From contig JASGDB010000121.1 of NCBI GenBank assembly GCA_049841315.1, forward strand, positions 58,696-122,695: a stretch of DNA of 64,000 nt, written 5' to 3'. The notes under the pieces were generated by a model. That model ran no database searches and was not told the origin of the DNA. It was given only the letters and a program-made list of their open reading frames with translations. This document shows, one piece after another, positions 7,979 through 15,450 of the stretch (position 1 is its first letter; each line of letters opens with the position of its first letter). A program made the translations under genes and the position numbers. The stretch comes from JASGDB01 sp049841315. Its GTDB lineage: Bacteria > Bacteroidota > Bacteroidia > Flavobacteriales > Weeksellaceae.

Positions 7979-9016
7979 TTAAATCACCTGCAGAAACTGC
8001 ATCGTATTCACATTGTCTGCATACGTATCAAGTCCCGGGTTCTGCGCTTCTCCCAATCCGACTGAATTTGGGATTTCAAGTTCCGGTTTTGCTACGACAC
8101 ACTGGATTTCCTTTTCATGTTCTGTAAGGAAACTCCGGACTTCCTCAATATTTTTATACCTCGAAAAATTGAGAACAGCCAAAGGGGAGAACAAGGCATC
8201 ATCCTCTTTCAGCAGAACAAAATTATTGTCCCAGAATTTTTCCTGATTCAGAAGATAAACCGCACGGTTGTAATCGTAATTATTGGCGTATTTGTTGTGA
8301 TTGACGACTTCCTTAAAATTCATGAAATTCTCAAAAAGCCTGTCTAAAGTAAAATCTTCAGGAATGAAAAGCCTCGTTACGTTCCGGCAACCCAAACCGA
8401 AATAACGGAAAATATCTTCGGAAAGTTTTTGGATTTCTTCATCACTTTCGTTCCCTTTCAATACAGCAACGGAAGTCCTGTTTTTACGGATAATGCTGAG
8501 ATGATTCTGAAAATAATATTCGAGATAACGGGCTGTATTGTTGCTTCCTGTAGCAATCACCGCATCAAATTCCGCCAGCTTTTCCACGAATTGATAATCC
8601 ACGTTTCCATCGGAAAATTCATTCCACTTTTTCATCAGAAACGGAAGCATGAAGCGGTCTTTGGAAGACAGTTTTATCACGGGAATATGTCCGCTGAGAA
8701 CAGTGGAAATCACATCATGAAAGCCAACCATCGGAATATTTCCGGCGAGAATAAGCCCGACTTTTTTGGGATTTTTTGAAAAAGGATATTCCTCAAGCCA
8801 TTGATGAAGATGAGTTTCTGTAAGAAGTTCCGCCCATTGTTTCAGTGCAAATTTTTGATTTTCCGGAGTGAACCACGGATTGTCGACTTCCGATTTCCTA
8901 AGTATATTATTAAATTCTGTTTCATTTTCATCATGATTTTCAGGTTCTTTGGATAGAAAATTATGAATGTAAATCCCTATTTTACAAAGTCCTGAAATTT
9001 GGTTTTCTCTGTTCAT
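7979..9016 (-). CDS. LuxC-like acyl-CoA/acyl-protein reductase
   Basis: A 345-aa cytoplasmic protein of the LuxC (PF05893) family, which reduces activated acyl groups to aldehydes using NADPH. Visible features are the nucleotide-binding region VGLILAGNIPMVGFHD (86-101), VIATGSNNTARYLEYYF and the probable catalytic Cys210 in GLGCRNVTRL. It is shorter than bacterial LuxC of luminous species (about 480 aa), as usual in flavobacteria. No luxAB or fatty-acid ligase is adjacent. It is divergent from the ferredoxin gene, and the grouping with ferredoxin and serC appears conserved in this bacterial group, from memory. Confidence 0.83.
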   Translation of the reverse strand: MNRENQISGLCKIGIYIHNFLSKEPENHDENETEFNNILRKSEVDNPWFTPENQKFALKQWAELLTETHLHQWLEEYPFSKNPKKVGLILAGNIPMVGFHDVISTVLSGHIPVIKLSSKDRFMLPFLMKKWNEFSDGNVDYQFVEKLAEFDAVIATGSNNTARYLEYYFQNHLSIIRKNRTSVAVLKGNESDEEIQKLSEDIFRYFGLGCRNVTRLFIPEDFTLDRLFENFMNFKEVVNHNKYANNYDYNRAVYLLNQEKFWDNNFVLLKEDDALFSPLAVLNFSRYKNIEEVRSFLTEHEKEIQCVVAKPELEIPNSVGLGEAQNPGLDTYADNVNTMQFLQVI

Positions 9017-9044
9017 GCCCGCATCAAAATTGTTAAAAATTTCG

Positions 9045-9052
9045 TAATTTTG
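9045..9052 (+). promoter_or_regulatory. -7 element of ferredoxin gene
   Basis: TAATTTTG, a perfect TAnnTTTG, 27 bases upstream of the ferredoxin ATG at 9080. It argues against a longer product starting at 8999. Confidence 0.6.
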
Positions 9053-9079
9053 TGCAAATTTAAAAAATTAAAATCAGCA

Positions 9080-9430
9080 ATGGCTATCAAAATAACCGAT
9101 GAATGTATTAACTGCGGTGCATGCGAGCCGGAATGCCCTAATAATGCAATCTACGAAGGAGCTGTAGACTGGAAAGCATCGGACGGTACTGCCCTCAGCG
9201 GAAGAGTGATATTAACTTCCGGACTTACGGTTGATGCAGACGATCCGCAGGAACCTGTGAGCGACGATGTATACTTTATCGTAACCGATAAATGTACGGA
9301 GTGCAAAGGTTTCCACGAAGAACCTCAGTGCGCCGCTGTATGCCCTGTAGACTGCTGTATTCCGGACGATGAGCATGTGGAAAGCGAAGAAGCATTACTG
9401 GAAAAGAAAGCATTTCTTCACGGAGAATAA
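9080..9430 (+). CDS. 4Fe-4S dicluster ferredoxin
   Basis: A 116-aa low-potential electron carrier. The first cluster motif CINCGACEPECP is at about residues 9-20 and the second, CTECKGFHEEPQCAAVCP with a spread Cys spacing, at about 72-89; this is the 2[4Fe-4S] ferredoxin pattern with a long insertion between the halves. The start is placed at ATG 9080 because the cluster-binding domain begins immediately and the promoter lies at 9045; the upstream in-frame extension overlaps the divergent reductase gene. The partner enzyme cannot be told from context. Confidence 0.93.
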   Translation: MAIKITDECINCGACEPECPNNAIYEGAVDWKASDGTALSGRVILTSGLTVDADDPQEPVSDDVYFIVTDKCTECKGFHEEPQCAAVCPVDCCIPDDEHVESEEALLEKKAFLHGE

Positions 9431-9508
9431 CAGGGAAATTAATCAATTATTATTTACTCTTATGAGCGTTTTTCTAATCATAAATCAAAGAAAACTATAT
9501 AATCAATC

Positions 9509-10567
9509 ATGAAAAAACACAATTTCAGCGCAGGCCCGAGTATTCTTCCGCAGGAAGTTTTCCAAAAATCTGCAGAAGCAATACTGGATTTTAACGGAAT
9601 GGGACTTTCCCTGCTCGAAATCTCGCACAGAAGCAAAGAATTTGTTGCCGTAATGGACGAAGCCCGTGCCATCGTAAAACGCCTGATGAACATTGGTGAT
9701 GAATACGAAGTGCTGTATCTTCAGGGAGGAGCAAGTCTTCAGTTTGCCATGGTTCCTTTCAATCTGATGAAATCGGAAAACGGAAAGGCGGCTTATCTCG
9801 ACACCGGAACATGGGCTGCAGGAGCCATTAAAGAAGCGAAGAAATTCGGTCAGGTCGATGTTGTAGGTTCTTCCAAAGAAGAAAAATATTCCTTTATCCC
9901 GAAAGATTATACGGTAAATTCGGATTACGATTATTTCCACTGTACGTCCAACAATACCATTTTCGGAACGCAGATGAAAGAATTTCCCGATGTGAACGTT
10001 CCGATGGTTTGCGATATGAGTTCCGATATTTTCAGCCGTGTACTTGATTTTTCAAAATTCGACCTCATTTATGCCGGAGCTCAGAAAAACATGGGACCTG
10101 CCGGAACAACGCTGGTGGTGGTGAAAAAAGATATTTTGGGGAAAACGGGACGGGATATTCCTTCAATCCTGAATTACCAGCTTCATATTGACAAGGAAGC
10201 GATGTACAATACACCGCCTGTTTTTGCGGTTTATGCTTCGTTACTCACGCTTCAGTGGCTGGAGAAAAATGGAGGAATCGTTGCTGCGGAAGAACGGAAC
10301 AATGCCAAAGCGAAACTTCTTTATGATGAAATTGACGCCAATCCTCTGTTTGAAACGTTTTGCAGAGCGGAAGACCGTTCCCTGATGAATGTTTCCTTTA
10401 AACTAACGGATGAGGCGAGAAAAGAAGAATTCGACAATGTGTGGAAAGCAGCAGGAATCAGCGGTTTGAACGGACACAGAAGCCTCGGCGGTTACAGAGC
10501 GAGTATTTATAACGCCATGCCGATAGAAAGCGTTCAGGTATTGGTTGATGTGATGAAATCTCTTTAA
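9509..10567 (+). CDS. serC: Phosphoserine aminotransferase
   Basis: A PLP enzyme converting 3-phosphohydroxypyruvate and glutamate to phosphoserine in serine synthesis; it can also act in pyridoxine synthesis. The 352 aa begin with the family hallmark HNFSAGPSILP and contain LLEISHRSKEF, YLQGGASLQFAMVP, the PLP-lysine segment YAGAQKNMGPAGTT and GLNGHRSLGGYRASIYNA at the C-terminus. serA lies just downstream, separated by a four-helix-bundle gene that looks inserted. Full length. Confidence 0.97.
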   Translation: MKKHNFSAGPSILPQEVFQKSAEAILDFNGMGLSLLEISHRSKEFVAVMDEARAIVKRLMNIGDEYEVLYLQGGASLQFAMVPFNLMKSENGKAAYLDTGTWAAGAIKEAKKFGQVDVVGSSKEEKYSFIPKDYTVNSDYDYFHCTSNNTIFGTQMKEFPDVNVPMVCDMSSDIFSRVLDFSKFDLIYAGAQKNMGPAGTTLVVVKKDILGKTGRDIPSILNYQLHIDKEAMYNTPPVFAVYASLLTLQWLEKNGGIVAAEERNNAKAKLLYDEIDANPLFETFCRAEDRSLMNVSFKLTDEARKEEFDNVWKAAGISGLNGHRSLGGYRASIYNAMPIESVQVLVDVMKSL

Positions 10568-10600
10568 TGTAACAATCTATCAATGTAGCAATTTACCAAT
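10568..10600. repeat. Left short-repeat block flanking the S23 gene
   Basis: Starts directly after the serC stop and reads as imperfect copies of a CAATGTARCAATTTACCAAT-like unit. The same unit occurs in inverted orientation after the S23 gene (10976-11038). Confidence 0.55.
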
Positions 10601-10610
10601 CTTATATGAT

Positions 10611-10970
10611 ATGAAAAAGGAAAATATTGTTTTAAATAAATCTCTTGATTTTGCATTGTGTATCATTGAATTTTGTGAGCTGCTTGAAGAAAAAAAGAAA
10701 TATGTAGTTGCCAATCAGTTACTGAGAAGTGGAACGAGCATTGGAGCCAATATTCATGAAGCTCAAAACCCTAACAGTAATAATGATTTTATCAATAAAA
10801 TAAAGATTGCTGCGAAAGAAGCCGAAGAAACAAAATACTGGCTCTACCTTTGTGAACACGCAAAAAGTTATCCTTTTGAAGAGGATTTAAAAATAAAAAA
10901 TAATGAAATATTATTGCTCCTCTATAAAATATTGAGTACAAGCATTAAAAATAAGAACAACAACCAATAA
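10611..10970 (+). CDS. Four-helix-bundle (S23 / 23S rRNA intervening-sequence type) protein
   Basis: A 119-aa all-helical protein of the family first found in 23S rRNA intervening sequences (PF05635). The signatures are LDFALCIIEF, VANQLLRSGTSIGANIHEAQ and KIKIAAKEAEETKYWLYL. The biochemical role is unknown; members are often scattered as lone genes between unrelated ones. Here it splits serC from serA and is embedded in inverted arrays of a short AT-rich repeat, which suggests insertion of a small cassette into an older ser operon. Confidence 0.9.
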   Translation: MKKENIVLNKSLDFALCIIEFCELLEEKKKYVVANQLLRSGTSIGANIHEAQNPNSNNDFINKIKIAAKEAEETKYWLYLCEHAKSYPFEEDLKIKNNEILLLLYKILSTSIKNKNNNQ

Positions 10971-10975
10971 TTGAT

Positions 10976-11038
10976 ATATTTTAAAATTGATACATTGATA
11001 AATTATTACATTGATACATTGGTAAATTGTTACATTAA
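10976..11038. repeat. Right short-repeat block flanking the S23 gene
   Basis: Three tandem-like copies of a TTGATACATTGATAAATTRT unit (10-25 bp each, with variants ACATTGGTAAATTGTT) between the S23 stop and the serA ATG. Reverse-complemented, the block matches the left block at 10568. The serA reading frame runs through it, but the homology of SerA begins at 11043. Confidence 0.6.
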
Positions 11039-11042
11039 TAAA

Positions 11043-12002
11043 ATGAAAATTTTAGCAAACGACGGAATATCGCAAAGCGGTGCGGATACCTTGAAAGCGG
11101 CAGGAATGGAACTTCTGGATAACAGAGTTGCACAGAATCATCTGATTGATTTCATTAATGAAAATCAGGTGGAAGTCTTGCTGGTGAGAAGTGCGACCAA
11201 AATAAAACAGGAGCTTATTGATGCCTGCCCGAGCCTTAAAATCGTTGGGCGCGGCGGTGTCGGTATGGATAATATTGATGCGGAATACGCCATTGAAAAG
11301 GGCTTGTATGTTATCAATACGCCGACAGCTTCTTCCCGTTCGGTTGCCGAAATCGTTTTTGCGCATTTCTTTTCCCTTGCGAGATTTCTGCATGAATCGA
11401 ACAGAATGATGCCTTTGGAAGGCGAAACCCAATTTGATGCTTTAAAAAAATCTTATTCCAAAGCTGTTGAGCTGGAAGGAAAAACGCTCGGAGTAATCGG
11501 CTTCGGTTCGATTGGAAAAGAAGTGATTAAAATCGGAATTTCGTTGGGAATGAAAGTAAAAGTTCTCACCCGGAAACCGAAAACAGAAACCGTCAGTCTT
11601 GATTTTTTTGACGGACAAAAAGTAAATTTTACCATTACATCTACAAATGAATGGAAAGAATTTCTTCATGATACTCAATTCATCAGCATCAACACTCCGA
11701 AAACACAGGAATACATCATTGATGTTCCGCAGTTTGAAATGATGAAAGACGGCGTTTTCATAGTCAATACGGCAAGAGGAGGTGTCATCAATGAAAAACA
11801 ACTTATCGATTATATCGAATCCGGAAAAGTGGCAGGAGCCGCTCTGGATGTTTTTGAAAATGAACCCAACCCAAGCCTGAATATTCTGATGAATCCCGCA
11901 CTTTCGCTTTCTCCGCATTTGGGAGGAAATACGCTGGATGCGCAGGAAAAAATCGGACTCGAGCTTGCTGGACAAATTATAGAACTGAAAAAGAAAATAT
12001 AG
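11043..12002 (+). CDS. serA: D-3-phosphoglycerate dehydrogenase, short form
   Basis: Oxidises 3-phosphoglycerate to 3-phosphohydroxypyruvate, the first step of serine synthesis and the substrate for the SerC product upstream. The 319 aa have the D-2-hydroxyacid dehydrogenase layout: RSATKIKQELID, GRGGVGMDNIDAEYA, the NAD-binding GVIGFGSIGKEV, the catalytic Arg in VNTARGGVINE, the Glu in ALDVFENEP and the His in LSPHLGGNT. There is no C-terminal ACT domain, so serine feedback by that route is not expected. The start is ATG 11043; upstream in-frame codons are intergenic repeat. Confidence 0.95.
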   Translation: MKILANDGISQSGADTLKAAGMELLDNRVAQNHLIDFINENQVEVLLVRSATKIKQELIDACPSLKIVGRGGVGMDNIDAEYAIEKGLYVINTPTASSRSVAEIVFAHFFSLARFLHESNRMMPLEGETQFDALKKSYSKAVELEGKTLGVIGFGSIGKEVIKIGISLGMKVKVLTRKPKTETVSLDFFDGQKVNFTITSTNEWKEFLHDTQFISINTPKTQEYIIDVPQFEMMKDGVFIVNTARGGVINEKQLIDYIESGKVAGAALDVFENEPNPSLNILMNPALSLSPHLGGNTLDAQEKIGLELAGQIIELKKKI

Positions 12003-12005
12003 GAT

Positions 12006-13247
12006 ATGCCAATATTTAAACCTTTTCGCGGTATCAGACCGAATGACAATTATCTTGAAGTATTTCCAATACCTTCGCTGGATAATTTTTCTTCGGAAGA
12101 AATTACCAAAATGGCGCAGGAAAACGATTCCTACGTGCAAATGCTGAAGCCTTATCTGGTGAGCAAATCCAAAGATGTGGAACGCAACCTGAGAAAAGTA
12201 CGCCACAATTTTGAGGAAATGCTGGAAGACAAAAAGCTGGTTCAGGACAGTTCCGCTTATTACCTTTACGAGCAAATTTTGCCGAATAAAACGGTTTTTC
12301 GCGGACTGCTCGGACTTGTGAGCGTAGATGAATTTTTTGAAGGAAAAATCAAAAAACATGAAGCTACAATTCCCCAAAGGAAGGAAATGCTGGCTCATTA
12401 TCTGGAAAAAGTGAATCTTCAGGCTGAACCCGTACTGCTTACCTATAACTCCAATTCTAAAATAGAACTGCTGATGAACCACGAGGAAAAGAATGTTCCC
12501 GTTGTTAATTACACTTCAGCCAATGGTACGCGCCACAAAATATGGCGAATCGACAACCGCCTGAAACTCCAGCAGATGAAAGAAGTTCTGGAGCAGGTTG
12601 ATTCTTTCTACATTGCTGACGGACATCACAGAATCGGTTCCACGGCGCTTAACGCAGCCAACCAGAGGGAAAAAAATAAAAAATACACCGGAAACGAACA
12701 TTACAACTATGTGTTCAGCTATCTCGTTTCCAAAGATTCCATTAAAATCAACGATTACAATCGTTTGGTAAAAAATCTCAACGGATTGTCTCCGCAGAAA
12801 TTCCTTAAAAAATTAGAAGCCTCCTTTCTTATCCATGAAAAAGGTGAAACTCCGTACTATCCGTCTCAAAAATTTCATATTTCTATGTATCTGGACGGGA
12901 AGTTTTACAGTCTCCACGTAAAACACGACCTGCGAATCGACCGGGAGCATATCCACGACCTTGACCATAATCTTCTGGAAAAATATATTTTTAACGATAT
13001 ACTCGGAATACAGCTGGAATCAAAAAGTGATAATATCGAATACATCAAAGGAACTTCTTCTATTGAAGGAATTAAAGCTATAAAAGAAAAAGTGGATTCC
13101 GGAGAATTTGCTGCAGGATTCGGGATTTATCCTGTAAGTTTTTCAGATTTGGTAAGAATTTCTGACCAAAATATCAAAATGCCTCCGAAATGCACACTGA
13201 TAGAACCGAAACTGATGACGGCTCTCGTGATGTATGATATGAAATAA
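12006..13247 (+). CDS. DUF1015-family protein
   Basis: A 413-aa cytoplasmic protein of the widely conserved DUF1015 (PF06245) family. It shows the family's N-terminal FKPFRGIRP, the central GLLGLVSVDEFFEGKIKKHE and the strongly conserved YIADGHHRIGSTALN. Its reaction is not established. It begins three bases after serA, so it is in the serC-serA transcription unit, an arrangement consistent with a role linked to serine or one-carbon metabolism; that is inference from position. Confidence 0.9.
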   Translation: MPIFKPFRGIRPNDNYLEVFPIPSLDNFSSEEITKMAQENDSYVQMLKPYLVSKSKDVERNLRKVRHNFEEMLEDKKLVQDSSAYYLYEQILPNKTVFRGLLGLVSVDEFFEGKIKKHEATIPQRKEMLAHYLEKVNLQAEPVLLTYNSNSKIELLMNHEEKNVPVVNYTSANGTRHKIWRIDNRLKLQQMKEVLEQVDSFYIADGHHRIGSTALNAANQREKNKKYTGNEHYNYVFSYLVSKDSIKINDYNRLVKNLNGLSPQKFLKKLEASFLIHEKGETPYYPSQKFHISMYLDGKFYSLHVKHDLRIDREHIHDLDHNLLEKYIFNDILGIQLESKSDNIEYIKGTSSIEGIKAIKEKVDSGEFAAGFGIYPVSFSDLVRISDQNIKMPPKCTLIEPKLMTALVMYDMK

Positions 13248-13260
13248 TGCAGGAGCTGTA

Positions 13261-13453
13261 TGAGCCTGTTTAAATTTTATTGCTATTATTTTTTATAGCA
13301 ATTTTGAGATGGATTTTTTGCTTTTTGTTCGAAGATTTATCGGGATAAATCGAGAATGAAAAGTGAAAAATACGCTCAAAAGGGCAGAAAAATAATGCAA
13401 AGATAATTCTTGAGAGTCAAATTCAATATTTCGTTAAAATTTAAACAGGCTCT
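13261..13453. mobile_element. MITE-like element with 18-bp perfect terminal inverted repeats
   Basis: GAGCCTGTTTAAATTTTA at 13262-13279 is exactly inverted as TAAAATTTAAACAGGCTC at 13435-13452. The outermost bases are flanked by TA on both sides (13259-13260 and 13454-13455), compatible with a TA target duplication. The 155-bp interior has no open frame of note and contains a small hairpin TTGCTAT/ATAGCAA. The size, perfect ends and lack of coding fit a non-autonomous miniature transposon. It could alternatively be a large regulatory hairpin. Confidence 0.6.
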
Positions 13454-13489
13454 TAGTAAGAAATAAAATAATTTCATAAAAATAATCCA

Positions 13490-14824
13490 ATGAAAAAATT
13501 ACTATCCATCACAGCAATACTTTTCGGAACATTACTCGCTTTGGCGCAGGCTCCCGAAAAAATGAGTTATCAAGCCATTGTCAGAAATGCTTCCGGGCAA
13601 CTTTTGCAAAATCAGAATGTCGCCGTTAAGGCAAGTATTCTGCAAGGTTCAGCCACAGGAACAGTCGTTTATTCCGAAAGACTGACGGGGACAACCAACG
13701 CAAACGGACTTCTCTCCGCCGAAATCGGAACAGGAACGGTTTTATCGGGAACATTCAGTAGCATTAACTGGTCATCGGGAAATTACTGGCTGAAAACCGA
13801 AACCGACCCAGCCGGAGGAACGAATTACACGATTGCCGGAACGTCGCAACTATTGAGCGTTCCGTATGCGATGTATGCGAAATCGTCGGGAAGCGGAGCG
13901 TCTTTAACATTGCCTTATGTCGGAACATCGTCTGCGGATAATGTGATTCCGTTCAGAATCACAAACTCCGGCGGAACGCTCAATCAGGCAGGTTATTTTG
14001 AAAACACGAGTGCTTCCAATTCAGCACCTGCATTGATGGGAATCAACTATTCTACCGGAAGTTTCGGGACAGGAGTAGAAGGTCGGGCGCAATCCAATAC
14101 CAACGGAAACGGGTCAGCCGGGCTAAAGGGTTATCTCTTAGGAACAGGCAATTCGGGAGCGGGTGTTTACGGCTATGCGCAAAATGCTGATGGTGTTAGC
14201 GGCAGCACTACTGACGGCATAGGTGTTGTGGGGTCTGCCAGCGGAAGCGGCACCGGTGGTTATTTTCGGTCAACCAGCACGGGTTATTCGTTAGAAACTC
14301 TCGGCCCTTTGAAATTGGGTAATATCAATGCCGGTTCAGGAAAAGTTCTTACCTCTGATGCCAGCGGAAACGCAACCTGGCAAGACGTAGTAACTCCTAA
14401 GGTTCATTTCAGCAGCGTGGGAGGCAGTTCACAGGCTATTCCTCAAAATACCGCTACCAATATTAATTCTTGGACCAATAATGACGAAGCCGGAGGTTTC
14501 AACTACAATTCAACGACAGGGGAATATACCATACCGGTAACCGGATATTATTCCGTAACAGCACAGGTTTCTTGGAGTGACGCTAATACAGTAAACGCTG
14601 TTTCTCCAGCCAACGTAGCAATAGTTGTAAATGGTATTTCCGTTAAAACCGGTTTCAGTAATTCTTCGGTATCAGGGGTATATTATAGTGATGCTTCTGT
14701 AAAACTCGAAAAAACATTTACCGCCGGTGATAAAATTAAAATAAAGGTCTATCAAGCCGGCAGAGCCACTAACAGTTTGTATGGCGAGGGAACCAATTTC
14801 GCTATCCATTTAATTCATAAATAA
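13490..14824 (+). CDS. Secreted surface protein with C1q/TNF-like C-terminal domain
   Basis: A 444-aa exported protein. A signal peptide (MKKLLSITAILFGTLLALAQA) is followed by the APEKMSYQAIVRNASGQLL module common at the start of Bacteroidota tail-fibre-like surface proteins, ending LLSVPYAMYAK at about 130. The middle is rich in Gly, Ser and Thr with repeated short motifs resembling a fibre. Residues about 305-444 (KVHFSSVGG…YTIPVTGYYSVTAQVSW…FAIHLIHK) look like a C1q/TNF jelly roll, which usually trimerises. No T9SS tail is seen. The function, perhaps adhesion, is inferred. Confidence 0.72.
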   Translation: MKKLLSITAILFGTLLALAQAPEKMSYQAIVRNASGQLLQNQNVAVKASILQGSATGTVVYSERLTGTTNANGLLSAEIGTGTVLSGTFSSINWSSGNYWLKTETDPAGGTNYTIAGTSQLLSVPYAMYAKSSGSGASLTLPYVGTSSADNVIPFRITNSGGTLNQAGYFENTSASNSAPALMGINYSTGSFGTGVEGRAQSNTNGNGSAGLKGYLLGTGNSGAGVYGYAQNADGVSGSTTDGIGVVGSASGSGTGGYFRSTSTGYSLETLGPLKLGNINAGSGKVLTSDASGNATWQDVVTPKVHFSSVGGSSQAIPQNTATNINSWTNNDEAGGFNYNSTTGEYTIPVTGYYSVTAQVSWSDANTVNAVSPANVAIVVNGISVKTGFSNSSVSGVYYSDASVKLEKTFTAGDKIKIKVYQAGRATNSLYGEGTNFAIHLIHK

Positions 14825-14832
14825 ATTTTACA

Positions 14833-14877
14833 ATGAAAAAACGATTATCCGTAACCGTAATAACATTAATCTACTAA
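14833..14877 (+). pseudogene. Remnant signal-peptide start of a paralogous secreted gene
   Basis: ATG followed by 13 codons and TAA. The peptide MKKRLSVTVITLIY parallels the beginning of the preceding gene (MKKLLSITAIL), and the DNA is similar too. It starts 8 bases after that gene's stop. It reads as the stump of a lost tandem paralogue, not a functional gene. Confidence 0.45.
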
Positions 14878-14904
14878 ACCAATACCCCTTTTTCATAAAC
14901 CCGG

Positions 14905-14931
14905 AAACCTGCATTTTTGCAGGTTTTTTTT
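14905..14931. terminator. Bidirectional terminator
   Basis: Stem AAACCTGCA/TGCAGGTTT with a TTTT loop and a following run of T. It lies between the convergent surface-protein and META-lipoprotein genes. Confidence 0.85.
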
Positions 14932-15361
14932 AATCCCAATCTTCCGCCACGAATTTCATCGTCATTCTTCCGTCGGAAAGCGTGAGGAAATGTCCCTCGA
15001 TTTTGTATCGGTTCATTTTGGGCAAATCTTCCACAAAAGATTCTTCTAATTTCATTTTTCCCTCACAATACATCATTGTGGCTCTGACTTGCGAAAAATC
15101 TATTTGGTTTTGGTTTTTCATTTTGTAGCCGAAAAACATTCCGTTGCAGCCCATTTTTGCGCCGCCGTTTTCTTTTTGGGTCAAATCGATATTGGCTCCT
15201 AATTTTATGAGTTCTGCTTTTGTAAAATCCCGATATTCCACGAGCATCCATTTTCTGTGAAGATTATTCATTACTTCCGTTGTTTTTTTGTCCGATGATT
15301 TGCAGGATATTGCCAAAAATATGACGGATGACAGCAGAGTGAAGAGTTTTATAAATTTCAT
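14930..15361 (-). CDS. META-domain lipoprotein (HslJ-like)
   Basis: A 143-aa lipoprotein. Starting at the ATG at 15361 gives a clean signal MKFIKLFTLLSSVIFLAISC with a lipobox ending at Cys; the longer in-frame extension to 15397 (MDLDKDIRKILK) would spoil the signal. The remainder matches the META/HslJ fold: RKWMLVEYRDF, KMGCNGMFFGYKM and RYKIEGHFLTLSDGRMTMKF. Related domains are linked to heat-shock or envelope stress responses, but no specific function is known. It is divergent from the S46 peptidase gene. Confidence 0.8.
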   Translation of the reverse strand: MKFIKLFTLLSSVIFLAISCKSSDKKTTEVMNNLHRKWMLVEYRDFTKAELIKLGANIDLTQKENGGAKMGCNGMFFGYKMKNQNQIDFSQVRATMMYCEGKMKLEESFVEDLPKMNRYKIEGHFLTLSDGRMTMKFVAEDWD

Positions 15362-15450
15362 TTTTAAAATTTTCCGAATGTCTTTATCCAAATCCATACC
15401 AATAGAATCAAAATAATCATTAATTTAGCACCAATTAAATTTCTTTAAAA

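Noticed and set aside
11442..12482. 346-codon minus-strand frame
   Set aside because: Opposite to and overlapping serA and the DUF1015 gene, both clear families; the translation is Phe/Ile-rich shadow sequence.
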